From: Allobrachymonas sp.
GTDB lineage: Bacteria; Pseudomonadota; Gammaproteobacteria; Burkholderiales; Burkholderiaceae
Length of the DNA: 28,548 nucleotides
Assembly (NCBI GenBank): GCA_030529305.1
Contig: JAUMXD010000009.1
Coordinates: 1 to 28,548, forward strand
Direction: 5' to 3'
This document shows, one piece after another, positions 1-7,513 of this stretch; the stretch's first letter is position 1, and every line of letters starts with the position of its first letter. Both the position numbers and the translations under genes were made by a program. Below the pieces are notes generated by a model. That model did not search any database. It saw only the letters and a program-made list of their open reading frames with translations, and was not told the origin of the DNA.

Positions 1-29
1 CACAGAGCGCAACATAATTACGCCCTGTG
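1..29. repeat. Imperfect inverted repeat at the window's left edge
   Basis: CACAG at 1-5 pairs with CTGTG at 25-29 and GCG at 7-9 pairs with CGC at 21-23, with one mismatch between the two stems and an 11-nt AT-rich loop. It has no T-tract, so it is not an obvious terminator. It lies just past the 3' end of the methyltransferase remnant, and its role is unknown. It could be chance. Confidence 0.25.
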
Positions 30-57
30 AAACGCCACCCCAGCCAAGGGGATCACC

Positions 58-80
58 AAACCGCCGATCAGGCGGTTTTT
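58..80. terminator. Rho-independent terminator, bidirectional
   Basis: AAACCGCC (58-65) pairs perfectly with GGCGGTTT (71-78) around the 5-nt loop GATCA, followed by more T. Because the left arm starts with A's, the mirror strand also ends in a T-tract. It sits 15 nt beyond the stop codon of the minus-strand methyltransferase remnant, so it most simply terminates that transcript. Confidence 0.75.
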
Positions 81-94
81 CATGGCAGCGATGG

Positions 95-262
95 TTACGG
101 GTGCTCGTGCCTAACCACTGCCTCTGCCAAGCGTCTGGCCGACACATCGTAGTAGTGCTGCGTGACCTCAATGCCGACGAACTGCCTGCCCGTCTCGATA
201 CAGGCCACGCCCGTGCTGGCGCTGCCCATAAAGGGATCAAGCACGTGGCCACCGGGCGGCGC
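95..262 (-). pseudogene. DNA methyltransferase, 3' fragment only
   Basis: About 56 codons read leftwards to a TAA at 95-97. They match the C-terminal end of site-specific DNA methyltransferases of the N6-adenine/N4-cytosine type: a PPGG turn, then LDPFMGSAST, the SAM-binding motif I (family form DPFxGSGTT), then GRQFVGIE and a YYDVSARRL helix. In these permuted enzymes motif I lies near the C terminus, so this is the tail of the protein; the catalytic DPPY/SPPY part is absent. The frame stays open to an ATG at 284-286, but the residues upstream of the PPGG turn do not look like the family and overlap the terminase fragment on the other strand. Phage-borne orphan methyltransferases that protect against host restriction are common, which fits the prophage context. 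It is surely inactive. Confidence 0.75.
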
Positions 263-263
263 G

Positions 264-509
264 ATGGAAGACCGCCTCCTGCGCATCCCTTACGACCCAC
301 ACATCCGCGCCGACCTGCGCAGCGTGACCAAGCAAACCACCAGCTCGGGCAATGTGCGCTTTACAGCCGAGCGCAGCAAAGACGGCCACGCCGACCGATT
401 CTGGGCACTGGCCTTGGCCCTGCACGCGGCCGCATCGCCCAGTGCGCCAATTGAGTTCATGAGCGGAGGCACGCGCTACAGCACCGAAGCCTTCAAAGGA
501 TTCCTATGA
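264..509 (+). pseudogene. Mu-like terminase large subunit (gp28 type), C-terminal fragment
   Basis: The last 81 codons of a Mu gp28/FluMu-type terminase, the motor and nuclease that cuts and packages phage DNA. The family-typical tail is seen: MEDRLLRIPYDP, then RADLRSVTK, a GNVRFTAERS segment and the ending GHADRFWALALALHAA. The ATPase domain and most of the nuclease domain are absent. Homology starts at about 264, directly at the end of the oppositely oriented methyltransferase fragment, so the 5' part was deleted. The TGA stop (507-509) overlaps the ATG of the portal gene (506-508) in an ATGA junction, the intact arrangement expected of a phage packaging operon. The protein cannot function as a motor. 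Confidence 0.85.
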
Positions 510-2038
510 AAGACGAAGCCAAAATCGAAACCCCGCCGCTGGATACCGAAGCCGCCACGCGCCAGCAAGACCCGTGGAATGCGGGCTTTATGGGCCATGT
601 CATCACCAACGACCCGCTGCTGCTGGAGCGTGGCGAGCACGGCTCGCGGGCCTTTGAGCTGTACCGTGACTTGAAGCGTGACGGCAAGGTGTTTGCCGCT
701 TTGCAAAAGCGCAAGCTGGCCGTGATTGGCCGCGAGTGGACAGTCAAGCCCCTGGTGGACAACGAGCAGGGCGAGCGTGACGCGCGCTTGGTGACGGACA
801 TCCTGCAAGGTTTTGCCTTTGATCGGCTGTGCAGTGCGCTGCTCGACGCCATCATCATCGGCTGGCAGCCTGCCGAAGTGGTGTGGACGCTCAAAGACTT
901 GCCGTTGGAGAGCGGCGGCACGCGCCAGGTGGTGGCACCAGCCCGCGTGCCCAAGCGCTTGCAACGCCGCTTCATTTACAAAGACACCGAAGACGGCCAG
1001 GCGCCAGAGCTGCGCCTGCTTACGCGCGAACAGATGCAAGACGGCGTGCCCGTGCTGCCGCGCAAATTCATCGTGCACACCATCGAGGGCGAAGATGGCA
1101 ACCCTTACGGCAGCGGCCTGGGCTTGCAGTTGTTTTGGCCAGTCTTTTTCAAACGCAAGGGCGTACTGAGCTGGAACAAGTTTTGCGATCGCTTTGGCAC
1201 CCCTACACCTTGGGGTAAATACCCGCGCAGCGCCAGTGCGCGCGAAAAAGGCACGCTGTTTGATGCCCTGCGTGCTTTCAGCAATGATGGCTTTGTGATG
1301 ACGCCGGAAGGCACGATGATTGAGTTGCTGGAGAGCAAGCTCTCCAGCTCTGGCCTCACGCCTAATCAGTCGCTTGTGGAGTACATGGACGACTGGATTG
1401 CCGAGGTGCTGCTGGGCCAGGCACCACGCGGCGGCGGCGGCGGTGCATTGGCCGCAGCCGCCAACGAGCGCGAAGACGTGCGCCTCGAATTGAGCCAAGC
1501 AGATAGCGACCTGCTGAGCGAAACACTCAACGCCACCCTCATCAAGTGGATTTGCGAGCTCAATGGCCTGCAGAAATGCGTGGTGTACCGCAGCATCACG
1601 AAAGAGGTAGACCTCAAGCTGGAGAGTGAAACCGATGTGAATGTGGCCAGCCTCGGCTTCAAGCCCACGCTGGAACAGGTGCGCGAAAAGTATGGCGACG
1701 GATGGGAGGAGGCTGCGCCTGCCGCGCCCGCCACAACACCAGACAAGCCCGCGCCCAGCAGCTTTGCCGAGCCGGATGCAGCGTCCCCGGAAAAAGACGC
1801 CATCGACGAGCTGATCCGGCAAGAGCTGGATCAATGGCGGCCCGTGATGGAGCCGATGGTGGCTCCCGTGCGTGATTTGATGCAGCACGCAGCCGCGCAG
1901 GGCTGGACAGCCCGGCAGTTGCTGGACGAGCTTCCCAAACTGCTGCCGCAAATGGACGATTCGGAGCTGATGGCGGCCCTGCTGCGCACGGGCTTTGCCG
2001 CGCGCGCAGGCGCAGCCGCTGGCGTGGAAAACGAATAA
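506..2038 (+). CDS. Mu-like phage portal protein (gp29, DUF935)
   Basis: A 510-residue protein, close to the length of Mu gp29 (about 512 residues). It matches the DUF935 portal family: an N-terminal DPLLLERGEHG region, then AFELYRDLKRDGKVFAALQKRK and VIGREWTVKP, and a central block with GSGLGLQLFWPVFFK and KFCDRFGTPTPWGKYP. Portal proteins form the dodecameric ring at the capsid vertex through which DNA is packaged and tail proteins attach. A Gly-rich stretch near residues 310-318 and an Ala/Pro-rich linker near 405-430 precede a helical C-terminal domain. Start choice is firm: AAGGA at 496-500 lies 5 nt before the ATG, which overlaps the terminase stop. It looks intact although its upstream partner is truncated. 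Confidence 0.93.
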   Translation: MKDEAKIETPPLDTEAATRQQDPWNAGFMGHVITNDPLLLERGEHGSRAFELYRDLKRDGKVFAALQKRKLAVIGREWTVKPLVDNEQGERDARLVTDILQGFAFDRLCSALLDAIIIGWQPAEVVWTLKDLPLESGGTRQVVAPARVPKRLQRRFIYKDTEDGQAPELRLLTREQMQDGVPVLPRKFIVHTIEGEDGNPYGSGLGLQLFWPVFFKRKGVLSWNKFCDRFGTPTPWGKYPRSASAREKGTLFDALRAFSNDGFVMTPEGTMIELLESKLSSSGLTPNQSLVEYMDDWIAEVLLGQAPRGGGGGALAAAANEREDVRLELSQADSDLLSETLNATLIKWICELNGLQKCVVYRSITKEVDLKLESETDVNVASLGFKPTLEQVREKYGDGWEEAAPAAPATTPDKPAPSSFAEPDAASPEKDAIDELIRQELDQWRPVMEPMVAPVRDLMQHAAAQGWTARQLLDELPKLLPQMDDSELMAALLRTGFAARAGAAAGVENE

Positions 2039-2041
2039 GCC

Positions 2042-3421
2042 ATGTCTGCCCACGTTTCTGCTGCAAGCGACTTCGCCAGGCTGCGCACGCTGCCGGTGGC
2101 TGCGGCCATCGACTACATGCGCACCCGTGCTGACCTGACGGTGACCCACAACTGGCAGGATTTGTGGCACGAAGAGCATGCCCGCCAGTTCACTGTCTCG
2201 CGCCTGGCTCGCATGGACTTGCTGCAAGCCATGCACGAGAGCATCACCCGCTCGGTCAAGGGCGATTTGAGCCGCAAAGACTGGATGCGCGACACCGAAC
2301 AGATGCTGGCGCAGGCAGGTTGGTGGGGAGAAAAGCAGGTGATCGACCCCACCACGGGCGAAACGGTCAAAACCGTTTTCAACCCAGCCCGTCTGGCGCT
2401 GATCTTTGACACCAACACACGCCAAGCCTATGCCGCAGGCCAGTGGCAGCGCATTCAGGCAGCCAAGCGCACGATGCCGTATCTGCGCTACGTCACGCGC
2501 GACGATGATCGCGTGCGCCCACAGCATGCGGCCTGGCACAACGTGGTGCTGCCGGTGGATGATCCCTTTTGGCAGAGCCATTTCCCGCCCAATGGCTATC
2601 GTTGCCGTTGTAGGGTGATTCCGCTGTCGCAGCGGGACTATGAGCGGGGGTATTCCGAGAGCAGGCCCGGTGCCGAGTACGACATCAACGCGCCCATCGT
2701 GCGCGAGCCGTTCAAAACCACACGCCCGCCCGAGGTGCAGTTTGAGCACATCAACCAGCGCACAGGCGAGGTGTCTCTTGTGCCCAAGGGCATTTCCCCC
2801 GGCTTTGCCTACAACGCCGGTCAAGCCCGCGAGCTGGTGCTCAAACAGATGGCCGAGGCCAAGTTGCGCGCCGCTGAAAAAGCCCTGGCCGATGCCGCCC
2901 GCAAAGCGGGTGTGACAGTACCCAAAATCGCCAAGGAAGTGGCCGATCAGCCCAACTGGCAGTCGCTGGGTCGGCCGGATTTGCGTAATCTGGAGCTTAG
3001 AGCCAATGCGCCCGAACTGTTACCTATGGGCCAGTCATTGGAAGAGGCTGTTTCCATCTTGCGCGGCTCGCTAGGTGTGCCCGTTGGCGCTGCACGCGGT
3101 GTGCAAACACCCGTGGGCCAAGTCACGATCTTGGATGAGCTGCTGGTGCACGTCGTTGAAAAGCGCCAGGATGCACGCGAGCGTTATGCCCAATTTGTTT
3201 TGCCGACCTTGATGATGCCCGACGAAGTGTGGGCCACGGCTTATGACGATGGCACCAAGCGCAGGCGCTTCATCAAGCTGTTTACAGGCGGGAAGTACGA
3301 CATCATGGTGATCGTCAAACAGGAGTCCAGTGGAAACCTGCTTTGGAACATCATCACCCGCGAGCGCAAGGGCATGAATAAGCTGCGCACAGGCGAATTG
3401 TTATACGCGGCACAGCCATGA
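2042..3421 (+). CDS. MuF-type minor head protein with C-terminal toxin-like domain
   Basis: A 459-residue phage head morphogenesis protein (Mu gp30/protein F family). The MuF core is about residues 1-230, including NPARLALIFDTNTRQAYAAG, RYVTRDDDRVRPQHAAWH and FPPNGYRCRCRVIPLSQRD; its His and Cys-x-Cys residues are the usual MuF signature. A helical linker (about 250-320) leads to a distinct domain at about 344-459 with HVVEKRQDARERY and a strand-rich tail, resembling the phage-associated Barnase/EndoU/colicin/RelE-like (PBECR) nuclease domains known at MuF C termini. That assignment is by pattern only. MuF proteins are virion components; such tails are thought to be injected with DNA as effectors. 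The gene follows the portal gene by 3 nt, and its stop overlaps the ATG of a small ORF. Confidence 0.9.
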   Translation: MSAHVSAASDFARLRTLPVAAAIDYMRTRADLTVTHNWQDLWHEEHARQFTVSRLARMDLLQAMHESITRSVKGDLSRKDWMRDTEQMLAQAGWWGEKQVIDPTTGETVKTVFNPARLALIFDTNTRQAYAAGQWQRIQAAKRTMPYLRYVTRDDDRVRPQHAAWHNVVLPVDDPFWQSHFPPNGYRCRCRVIPLSQRDYERGYSESRPGAEYDINAPIVREPFKTTRPPEVQFEHINQRTGEVSLVPKGISPGFAYNAGQARELVLKQMAEAKLRAAEKALADAARKAGVTVPKIAKEVADQPNWQSLGRPDLRNLELRANAPELLPMGQSLEEAVSILRGSLGVPVGAARGVQTPVGQVTILDELLVHVVEKRQDARERYAQFVLPTLMMPDEVWATAYDDGTKRRRFIKLFTGGKYDIMVIVKQESSGNLLWNIITRERKGMNKLRTGELLYAAQP

Positions 3422-3546
3422 AAAGTGAAAAGACACAGGGGATCGTACTCCCGCAACTCCTTACCGGACGGAGGGGTCAACTTTCAGGGGGCTATAGGCC
3501 CGGTGCCAGCCCCTTTCGCGCCCTGTGTGCTTTGCACCCATTCTAA
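3418..3546 (+). CDS. Possible 42-residue ORF downstream of the MuF gene
   Basis: ATG at 3418 overlaps the MuF stop (ATGA), giving a 42-residue basic peptide starting MKSEKTQGIVLPQLLTGRRG and ending at TAA 3544-3546. No family is recognised. ATGA overlap suggests translational coupling, and the slot directly after a toxin-tailed gene is where an immunity gene could lie. However, codon choice is undistinguished and the stretch also folds well as RNA: ACACAGGG (3433-3440) with CCCTGTGT (3521-3528), and GGGGCT (3488-3493) with AGCCCC (3508-3513). It may equally be a non-coding spacer. Confidence 0.25.
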   Translation: MKSEKTQGIVLPQLLTGRRGQLSGGYRPGASPFRALCALHPF

Positions 3547-3558
3547 GGGATTGACCAC

Positions 3559-4035
3559 ATGTTGACCATCAGCGTTCAAGACACCGGCATACAAGACTAC
3601 CTGCAGCAGCTGCACAGCAAGCTGGGCGACCTCACACCTGTGCTGCACGAAGTGGGTGTAGAGCTGGAGAGCCGCGTGAGCCAGCGATTTGAGACCCGAA
3701 CCGATCCCCTGGGCCGCGCCTGGCACCCGTGGGCCGATTCAACCATCAAAAGCTACCCGCACGCCGGAACCAAGGCGGCCAAAAAAGCGGGCAAGCCGCC
3801 ACACAAGCGCCTGCTGGATCGCTACGGGGATATGCTGGAGGGGCTGAGCTCGCAAGCCGATGCCACCAGCGTGCGCGTGGGCTTCGACAAGGGCTATGCA
3901 ACCTTCCACGAGTTCGGCGCCAAACACATGCCCCGCAGTGACCTGCTGTTTGCCGACCCCGAGGCTGGTACATTGGCCCCTGATGATGCAGAGTTGGTCA
4001 TCGACATCTTGCAGCGGCATTTGTTTGAGGGTTAA
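3559..4035 (+). CDS. Phage virion morphogenesis protein (Mu gpG family)
   Basis: A 158-residue protein of the phage virion morphogenesis/tail completion family (Mu gpG). In Mu this factor acts at the head-tail assembly stage. Typical features are seen: the N-terminal QDTGIQDYLQQLHSKLGDLTP amphipathic helix region, the RFETRTDPLGRAWHPWADST block, KPPHKRLLDRYGDMLEGL, and the near-C-terminal YATFHEFGAKHMPRSDLLF motif, followed by a helical tail. The ATG at 3559 has an AAGGGA ribosome binding site. It is the last phage gene; the capsid protease (Mu I) and major head (Mu T) genes that normally follow are absent, and a terminator stands about 85 nt downstream. Confidence 0.9.
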   Translation: MLTISVQDTGIQDYLQQLHSKLGDLTPVLHEVGVELESRVSQRFETRTDPLGRAWHPWADSTIKSYPHAGTKAAKKAGKPPHKRLLDRYGDMLEGLSSQADATSVRVGFDKGYATFHEFGAKHMPRSDLLFADPEAGTLAPDDAELVIDILQRHLFEG

Positions 4036-4118
4036 AGGGCTGGAAGCAGAGCCAAAGGGCAAAGGGCAGACGGTGGAAGATGGAAAGCAGCAGTTGAACC
4101 AGGCCACGCAGCCTACAA

Positions 4119-4146
4119 AAAAAGCCGGTTTTTGCACCGGCTTTTT
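4119..4146. terminator. Strong bidirectional terminator at the end of the phage block
   Basis: AAAAAGCCGGT (4119-4129) pairs perfectly with ACCGGCTTTTT (4136-4146) around a 6-nt loop, with flanking A and T runs on both sides. It ends transcription after the gpG gene and insulates the downstream host genes. Confidence 0.88.
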
Positions 4147-4217
4147 CTTTTGCACGATGTGAAAGGCATTTTCAGAGCAACGTCCCAATACATCCCCAAA
4201 AATCCCCCAAAATCCCG

Positions 4218-4250
4218 ATTTATCTCACCCAACCCTATCCATTTATCTCA
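4218..4250. repeat. Two 10-bp direct repeats, 23 bp apart
   Basis: ATTTATCTCA occurs at 4218-4227 and again at 4241-4250, a start-to-start distance of 23 bp, close to two helical turns. The copies lie between the end of the phage genes and uppP. They could be protein binding sites, for example transposase end-repeats of a Mu-like element or operator sites. No function can be shown from sequence alone. Confidence 0.35.
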
Positions 4251-4258
4251 GTCTCCTT

Positions 4259-4307
4259 CAGCTTGGGGCAAGTCATGCACTGTTTTACAGCTTGGGCTCC
4301 AAGCTGT
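4259..4307. promoter_or_regulatory. Cluster of CAGCTTGG half-sites with a perfect palindrome upstream of uppP
   Basis: CAGCTTGGG occurs at 4259-4267 and 4288-4296. The second copy is part of a perfect inverted repeat: ACAGCTTGG (4287-4295), a 3-nt spacer GCT, then CCAAGCTGT (4299-4307). Three copies of the same 8-bp half-site in 49 bp look like an operator for a dimeric regulator. A GATAAT hexamer (4322-4327) just downstream could be the -10 of the uppP promoter, though no good -35 at 17-nt spacing was found. Confidence 0.4.
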
Positions 4308-4366
4308 GCACAGCGCTTTGGGATAATCCACCTCTTTTCTTTGATCTGGATTCAACAGGGGCCGGT

Positions 4367-5206
4367 GTGAACATTCTTTTGCTGGTAAAGGCAGCCTTGA
4401 TGGGCATTGTGGAAGGCTTGACCGAGTTTTTGCCCATTTCTTCCACCGGGCATCTGATTCTCACAAGCACTTTGCTGCGCTTTTCAGCACCGCCTTTCAG
4501 TGAAGAAAAAGCGCAGGCTTTTGAAATTGCCATTCAAACCGGCGCGATTTTTGCCGTGATTCTGGTCTATTGGCAAAAAATCAGCCGCACGGTGATCGAT
4601 TTGCCGCGCTCGCGCGAGGCACAGCGCTTTGCGCTCAATGTCATCATCGCTTTCTTGCCTGCGGTGGTGCTGGGCCTGCTCTTGGGCCAGATGATCAAGG
4701 CGCATTTGTTTACGCCGCTGGTGGTGGCCGTGACCTTCATCATCGGTGGTTTCATCATCCTCTGGGCCGAAAAGCGCCAGAAAACCGCGCGCGTGCACAG
4801 TGTGGAGGCCATGACGGCAGGCGACGCCCTCAAAGTTGGCCTGGTGCAATGCTTTGCCATGATTCCGGGCATGAGCCGCAGCGGCGCCACCATCATTGGC
4901 GGCATGCTTTGCGGGCTGGATCGCAAGGTCGCTACCGATTTTTCTTTCTACCTGGCCATGCCCACGCTGATTGGCGCCGGGGTGTACAGCCTGTACAAAG
5001 TGCGCTCGGTGCTAACGGTAGACGTGATCCCCGTGTTTCTGGTTGGGCTGCTGTTTGCCTTTATCAGCGCCTGGTTGTGCGTGCGCTGGCTGCTGCGCTT
5101 TATCTCCAGCCACGACTTCATCCCCTTTGCCTGGTACCGCATCGCCTTTGGCGTGCTGGTGCTGGCCACCTGGGGGCTGGGCGTGGTGAACTGGTCGCAG
5201 CACTGA
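4367..5206 (+). CDS. uppP: Undecaprenyl-diphosphate phosphatase UppP (BacA)
   Basis: A 279-residue integral membrane enzyme (E. coli UppP has 273). It removes a phosphate from undecaprenyl diphosphate to regenerate the lipid carrier for peptidoglycan and other envelope polymers, and contributes to bacitracin resistance. Both family signatures are present: [15 protein letters not shown] near the N terminus (the catalytic Glu-rich motif) and [10 protein letters not shown] in the middle (the PGxSRSxxT motif), with [17 protein letters not shown] following. About eight hydrophobic segments are visible. Start: a GTG at 4367 after CAGGGG gives the normal family N terminus ([16 protein letters not shown]). 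A TTG at 4292 would add 25 residues that do not fit the family. The gene stands alone, with the half-site cluster upstream. Confidence 0.95.
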   Translation: MNILLLVKAALMGIVEGLTEFLPISSTGHLILTSTLLRFSAPPFSEEKAQAFEIAIQTGAIFAVILVYWQKISRTVIDLPRSREAQRFALNVIIAFLPAVVLGLLLGQMIKAHLFTPLVVAVTFIIGGFIILWAEKRQKTARVHSVEAMTAGDALKVGLVQCFAMIPGMSRSGATIIGGMLCGLDRKVATDFSFYLAMPTLIGAGVYSLYKVRSVLTVDVIPVFLVGLLFAFISAWLCVRWLLRFISSHDFIPFAWYRIAFGVLVLATWGLGVVNWSQH

Positions 5207-5509
5207 TGGATGGGGCAATGCTCAACGTGGCTTGCATGGTCACGGTGGGCTCAATGGCTGGGCAGCGTTGATGGGTGGTGCTGCGGCGCCTCTTTTGTGA
5301 CAGCAGCCGTTCTGTTCTTTTCTGTTCCTCCTTCTACATCTTGATAGGCACTGTGCGTGCCTGATCAGGGAGCCAACCGTTTGTTGAGCGCTTGCGTTGT
5401 GGAGCAGCTCTTTCGTTTTCTCGGTGTTATTCCTTGTGTCTTCAGGCCCTGGCTGTACAGCGCTGGCGCTTTGCGGTACAACAAGCGCAGCAACAGGAAG
5501 GAGAAGGTC
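5207..5509. other. Intergenic region uppP to DUF4136 gene
   Basis: About 300 nt with no convincing gene, terminator or promoter. The reading frame of the downstream gene stays open back to a GTG at 5357, but the strong AAGGAG ribosome binding site just before 5510 argues that translation begins later. T-rich and TGTTC-rich stretches occur at about 5310-5335. Confidence 0.4.
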
Positions 5510-6439
5510 ATGAATGCTTCCATATTCACTGCGCACGATTCGGCTCGTCGTTCAGCCCAGCCTTTCATTCACAAGGGAGTGCTCGCAAGCATCTGGGTCG
5601 GGCGCAAGCAGCTTCATCACTCTCTCATTCAAATGTTGGGTGACCTTGCCAAGTGGCGCAGAACGTGGTGTTGCTTGCTGGCTGGTTGGACGATGTGTTT
5701 GGTCGGTTGTGCCAACACACGGCTGGCGGCAACGGTGACGCGCTTTCATCGATGGCCAGCGGCCACGCAAGGGGCGAGCTATGCCATTGTGTCCACACCC
5801 GTATCTGCGCCAGCGACCATGCAAACGCCGCACGGAACGCTTATCGGATCAGCGCAAGCTGGGCTACAGCAGTCAATCGCATTGGCGGCCCCTGTGCCCG
5901 TGGCTTTGCCCGCGCTGGAATATCAAACCTATGCGGCTTATCTGGAGCAAGCACTGCAAGCCAAAGGACTGGTGCCCGCCAAGCGAGCAGAGCAGGTGCG
6001 CATGGAGGCGAGTTTTGCGGTGTTTGCGCAGCAAGGTGTGGTGCAAGAACGGGTATTGACCATGCGGCCTGTGCTGTGGTTGGGCTATGGAGGGTTTGGC
6101 TGGCGATCGGGCTTTGGGGTGGATGCGTTTTATGACGATTACGACAACGATCTGTTTGGCTGGCATGAGCGCACCGTCACGCGACCTGTGCAAAGCTATC
6201 GTTTGCATGTGACGGTGGTGGATCGCGGGCAGGCCAACCCCAACGGCAAAGTGCAGGCGGGGCGCTTGCCAGTTGCGGCGCCCACGGTGCTGGAGGCGCA
6301 AGCGCAATACACCGGGCGGCCTGTGCCGCTGGCGGTGGTCATGCCGTATTTGATGCGCGCCGTGTTTGAAGACTTTCCAGGCGTGAGCGGGCAGACCAAA
6401 CAGGTGATGTTTGATACGCAAACGGGCGAGCGTCAATAG
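5510..6439 (+). CDS. DUF4136 family lipoprotein
   Basis: A 309-residue protein ending in a DUF4136 domain, a family of periplasmic or outer-membrane lipoproteins of unknown function. Seen: TRFHRWP after the mature N terminus, YAAYLEQALQAKGLVPA, a Gly/Trp/Tyr-rich middle, SYRLHVTVVDRG and the ending MPYLMRAVFEDFPGVSG, all typical. A hydrophobic segment ending in the lipobox LVGC (Cys67 from this start) predicts lipid attachment. Start is uncertain: ATG 5510 has an excellent AAGGAG site, but puts about 41 residues before the signal peptide; an internal ATG at 5633 gives a normal 25-residue lipoprotein signal but has no clear ribosome binding site. The family is recognised; the role is not known. 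Confidence 0.82.
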   Translation: MNASIFTAHDSARRSAQPFIHKGVLASIWVGRKQLHHSLIQMLGDLAKWRRTWCCLLAGWTMCLVGCANTRLAATVTRFHRWPAATQGASYAIVSTPVSAPATMQTPHGTLIGSAQAGLQQSIALAAPVPVALPALEYQTYAAYLEQALQAKGLVPAKRAEQVRMEASFAVFAQQGVVQERVLTMRPVLWLGYGGFGWRSGFGVDAFYDDYDNDLFGWHERTVTRPVQSYRLHVTVVDRGQANPNGKVQAGRLPVAAPTVLEAQAQYTGRPVPLAVVMPYLMRAVFEDFPGVSGQTKQVMFDTQTGERQ

Positions 6440-6557
6440 AGATGACTAGATAGGAGCGTCATCCAAAACGAGTAGTAGAACAGGCTGCAAGAGCGCCTCA
6501 TGCACCCTCATGCACGCCTTGATGGTGAGCGGGCAAGCGCGCTCGCACAAGCTCGCA

Positions 6558-6563
6558 TAAAAT
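6558..6563 (+). promoter_or_regulatory. Possible suhB -10 box
   Basis: TAAAAT in the context CATAAAATT lies 54 nt before the suhB start codon. No good -35 is visible 16-18 nt upstream, so this is a weak call. Just upstream, CTCATGCAC occurs twice close together near 6498-6515. Confidence 0.2.
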
Positions 6564-6616
6564 TGCGCTCTTTGCTGCGGCATCGCTCCGTGTTCACCAG
6601 TTCTTTCTGATTCGTT

Positions 6617-7432
6617 ATGACTGCTTCTTTGCACCCCATGCTCAATGTGGCCATCAAGGCTGCCCGCGCCGCTGGCACTCTCATCAACCGCGCCTCGCTC
6701 GATGTGGAGGCCGTGCGCATCTCGCAAAAGCAGTCCAACGATTTCGTCACCCAAGTGGATCATGCGGCTGAGCAGACCATCATCGAAACGCTGCTCACGG
6801 CCTACCCGCAACACGGCATCCTGGCCGAAGAATCAGGACGCGAGCGCGGCAACCCCGGCAGTGATTTCCTCTGGATCATCGATCCGCTGGACGGCACCAC
6901 CAATTTCATCCACGGCTTTCCGGTGTATTGCGTCAGCATCGCGCTGCAAGTGCGCGGCAAGATCGAGCAGGCCGTGATTTACGACCCCACGCGCAATGAC
7001 CTGTTCACAGCCACACGCGGGCGCGGCGCTTTTTTGAATGAGCGTCGCATCCGCGTGGCCAAGCGCATCCGCATGGCCGATTGTTTGATCACCACGGGCT
7101 TTCCGTTTCGCCCCGATCAGGACCGGGCGCAGTTCATGCAAATGTTCATGGAGATGATGCGTAGCACCGCCGGGGTGCGCCGCCCGGGATCGGCTGCGCT
7201 GGACTTGGCCTATGTGGCTGCGGGCTTTAGCGACGGCTTTTTTGAAACCGGCCTGCAACCGTGGGACGTGGCTGCTGGCAGCCTGCTGGTGCAAGAAGCG
7301 GGCGGCTTGGTGGGCAACTTCACGGGCGAGGCCGACTTTTTGCAGGCGGGTGAATGCCTGGCCGCCAACCCCAAGATTTACGCCCTGATGGTGAAAATGC
7401 TGAGCCAGTACAGCAAATACCAAGCGAGCTGA
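6617..7432 (+). CDS. suhB: Inositol-1-monophosphatase family protein SuhB
   Basis: A 271-residue Mg2+-dependent phosphatase of the inositol monophosphatase family, the usual length. Metal-binding motifs are complete: AEES with Glu71/Glu72, DPLDGTTNF with Asp89, Asp92, Gly93 and Thr94, and the late PWDVAAG motif with Asp217. [13 protein letters not shown] between them is also conserved. SuhB hydrolyses inositol-1-phosphate in vitro; in E. coli it also joins the Nus complex that assists rRNA transcription and ribosome assembly, which may be its main role here as well (inferred from the family). The ATG at 6617 directly begins the conserved helix. The gene is monocistronic, followed by a strong terminator. 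Confidence 0.95.
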   Translation: MTASLHPMLNVAIKAARAAGTLINRASLDVEAVRISQKQSNDFVTQVDHAAEQTIIETLLTAYPQHGILAEESGRERGNPGSDFLWIIDPLDGTTNFIHGFPVYCVSIALQVRGKIEQAVIYDPTRNDLFTATRGRGAFLNERRIRVAKRIRMADCLITTGFPFRPDQDRAQFMQMFMEMMRSTAGVRRPGSAALDLAYVAAGFSDGFFETGLQPWDVAAGSLLVQEAGGLVGNFTGEADFLQAGECLAANPKIYALMVKMLSQYSKYQAS

Positions 7433-7484
7433 AGGCAATCATTGAATGGCCTGACTTTCTGAACCTTCTGAGTCAGTGTGTTTT

Positions 7485-7513
7485 AAAAAGCCGACATATG
7501 TTGTCGGCTTTTT
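7485..7513. terminator. suhB terminator
   Basis: AAAAAGCCGACA (7485-7496) pairs perfectly with TGTCGGCTTTTT (7502-7513) around loop TATGT, followed by further T's. It lies 53 nt after the suhB stop. Confidence 0.88.

Noticed and set aside
476..2824. Very long minus-strand open frame antisense to the portal and MuF genes.
   Set aside because: It is a composition shadow of GC-rich coding on the plus strand: His/Arg/Leu/Ala-rich, no family features, and the plus-strand genes are clearly real.
3440..3520. Possible insertion-sequence end in the MuF-gpG spacer.
   Set aside because: No transposase fragment, no matching terminal repeat elsewhere and no target duplication were seen.
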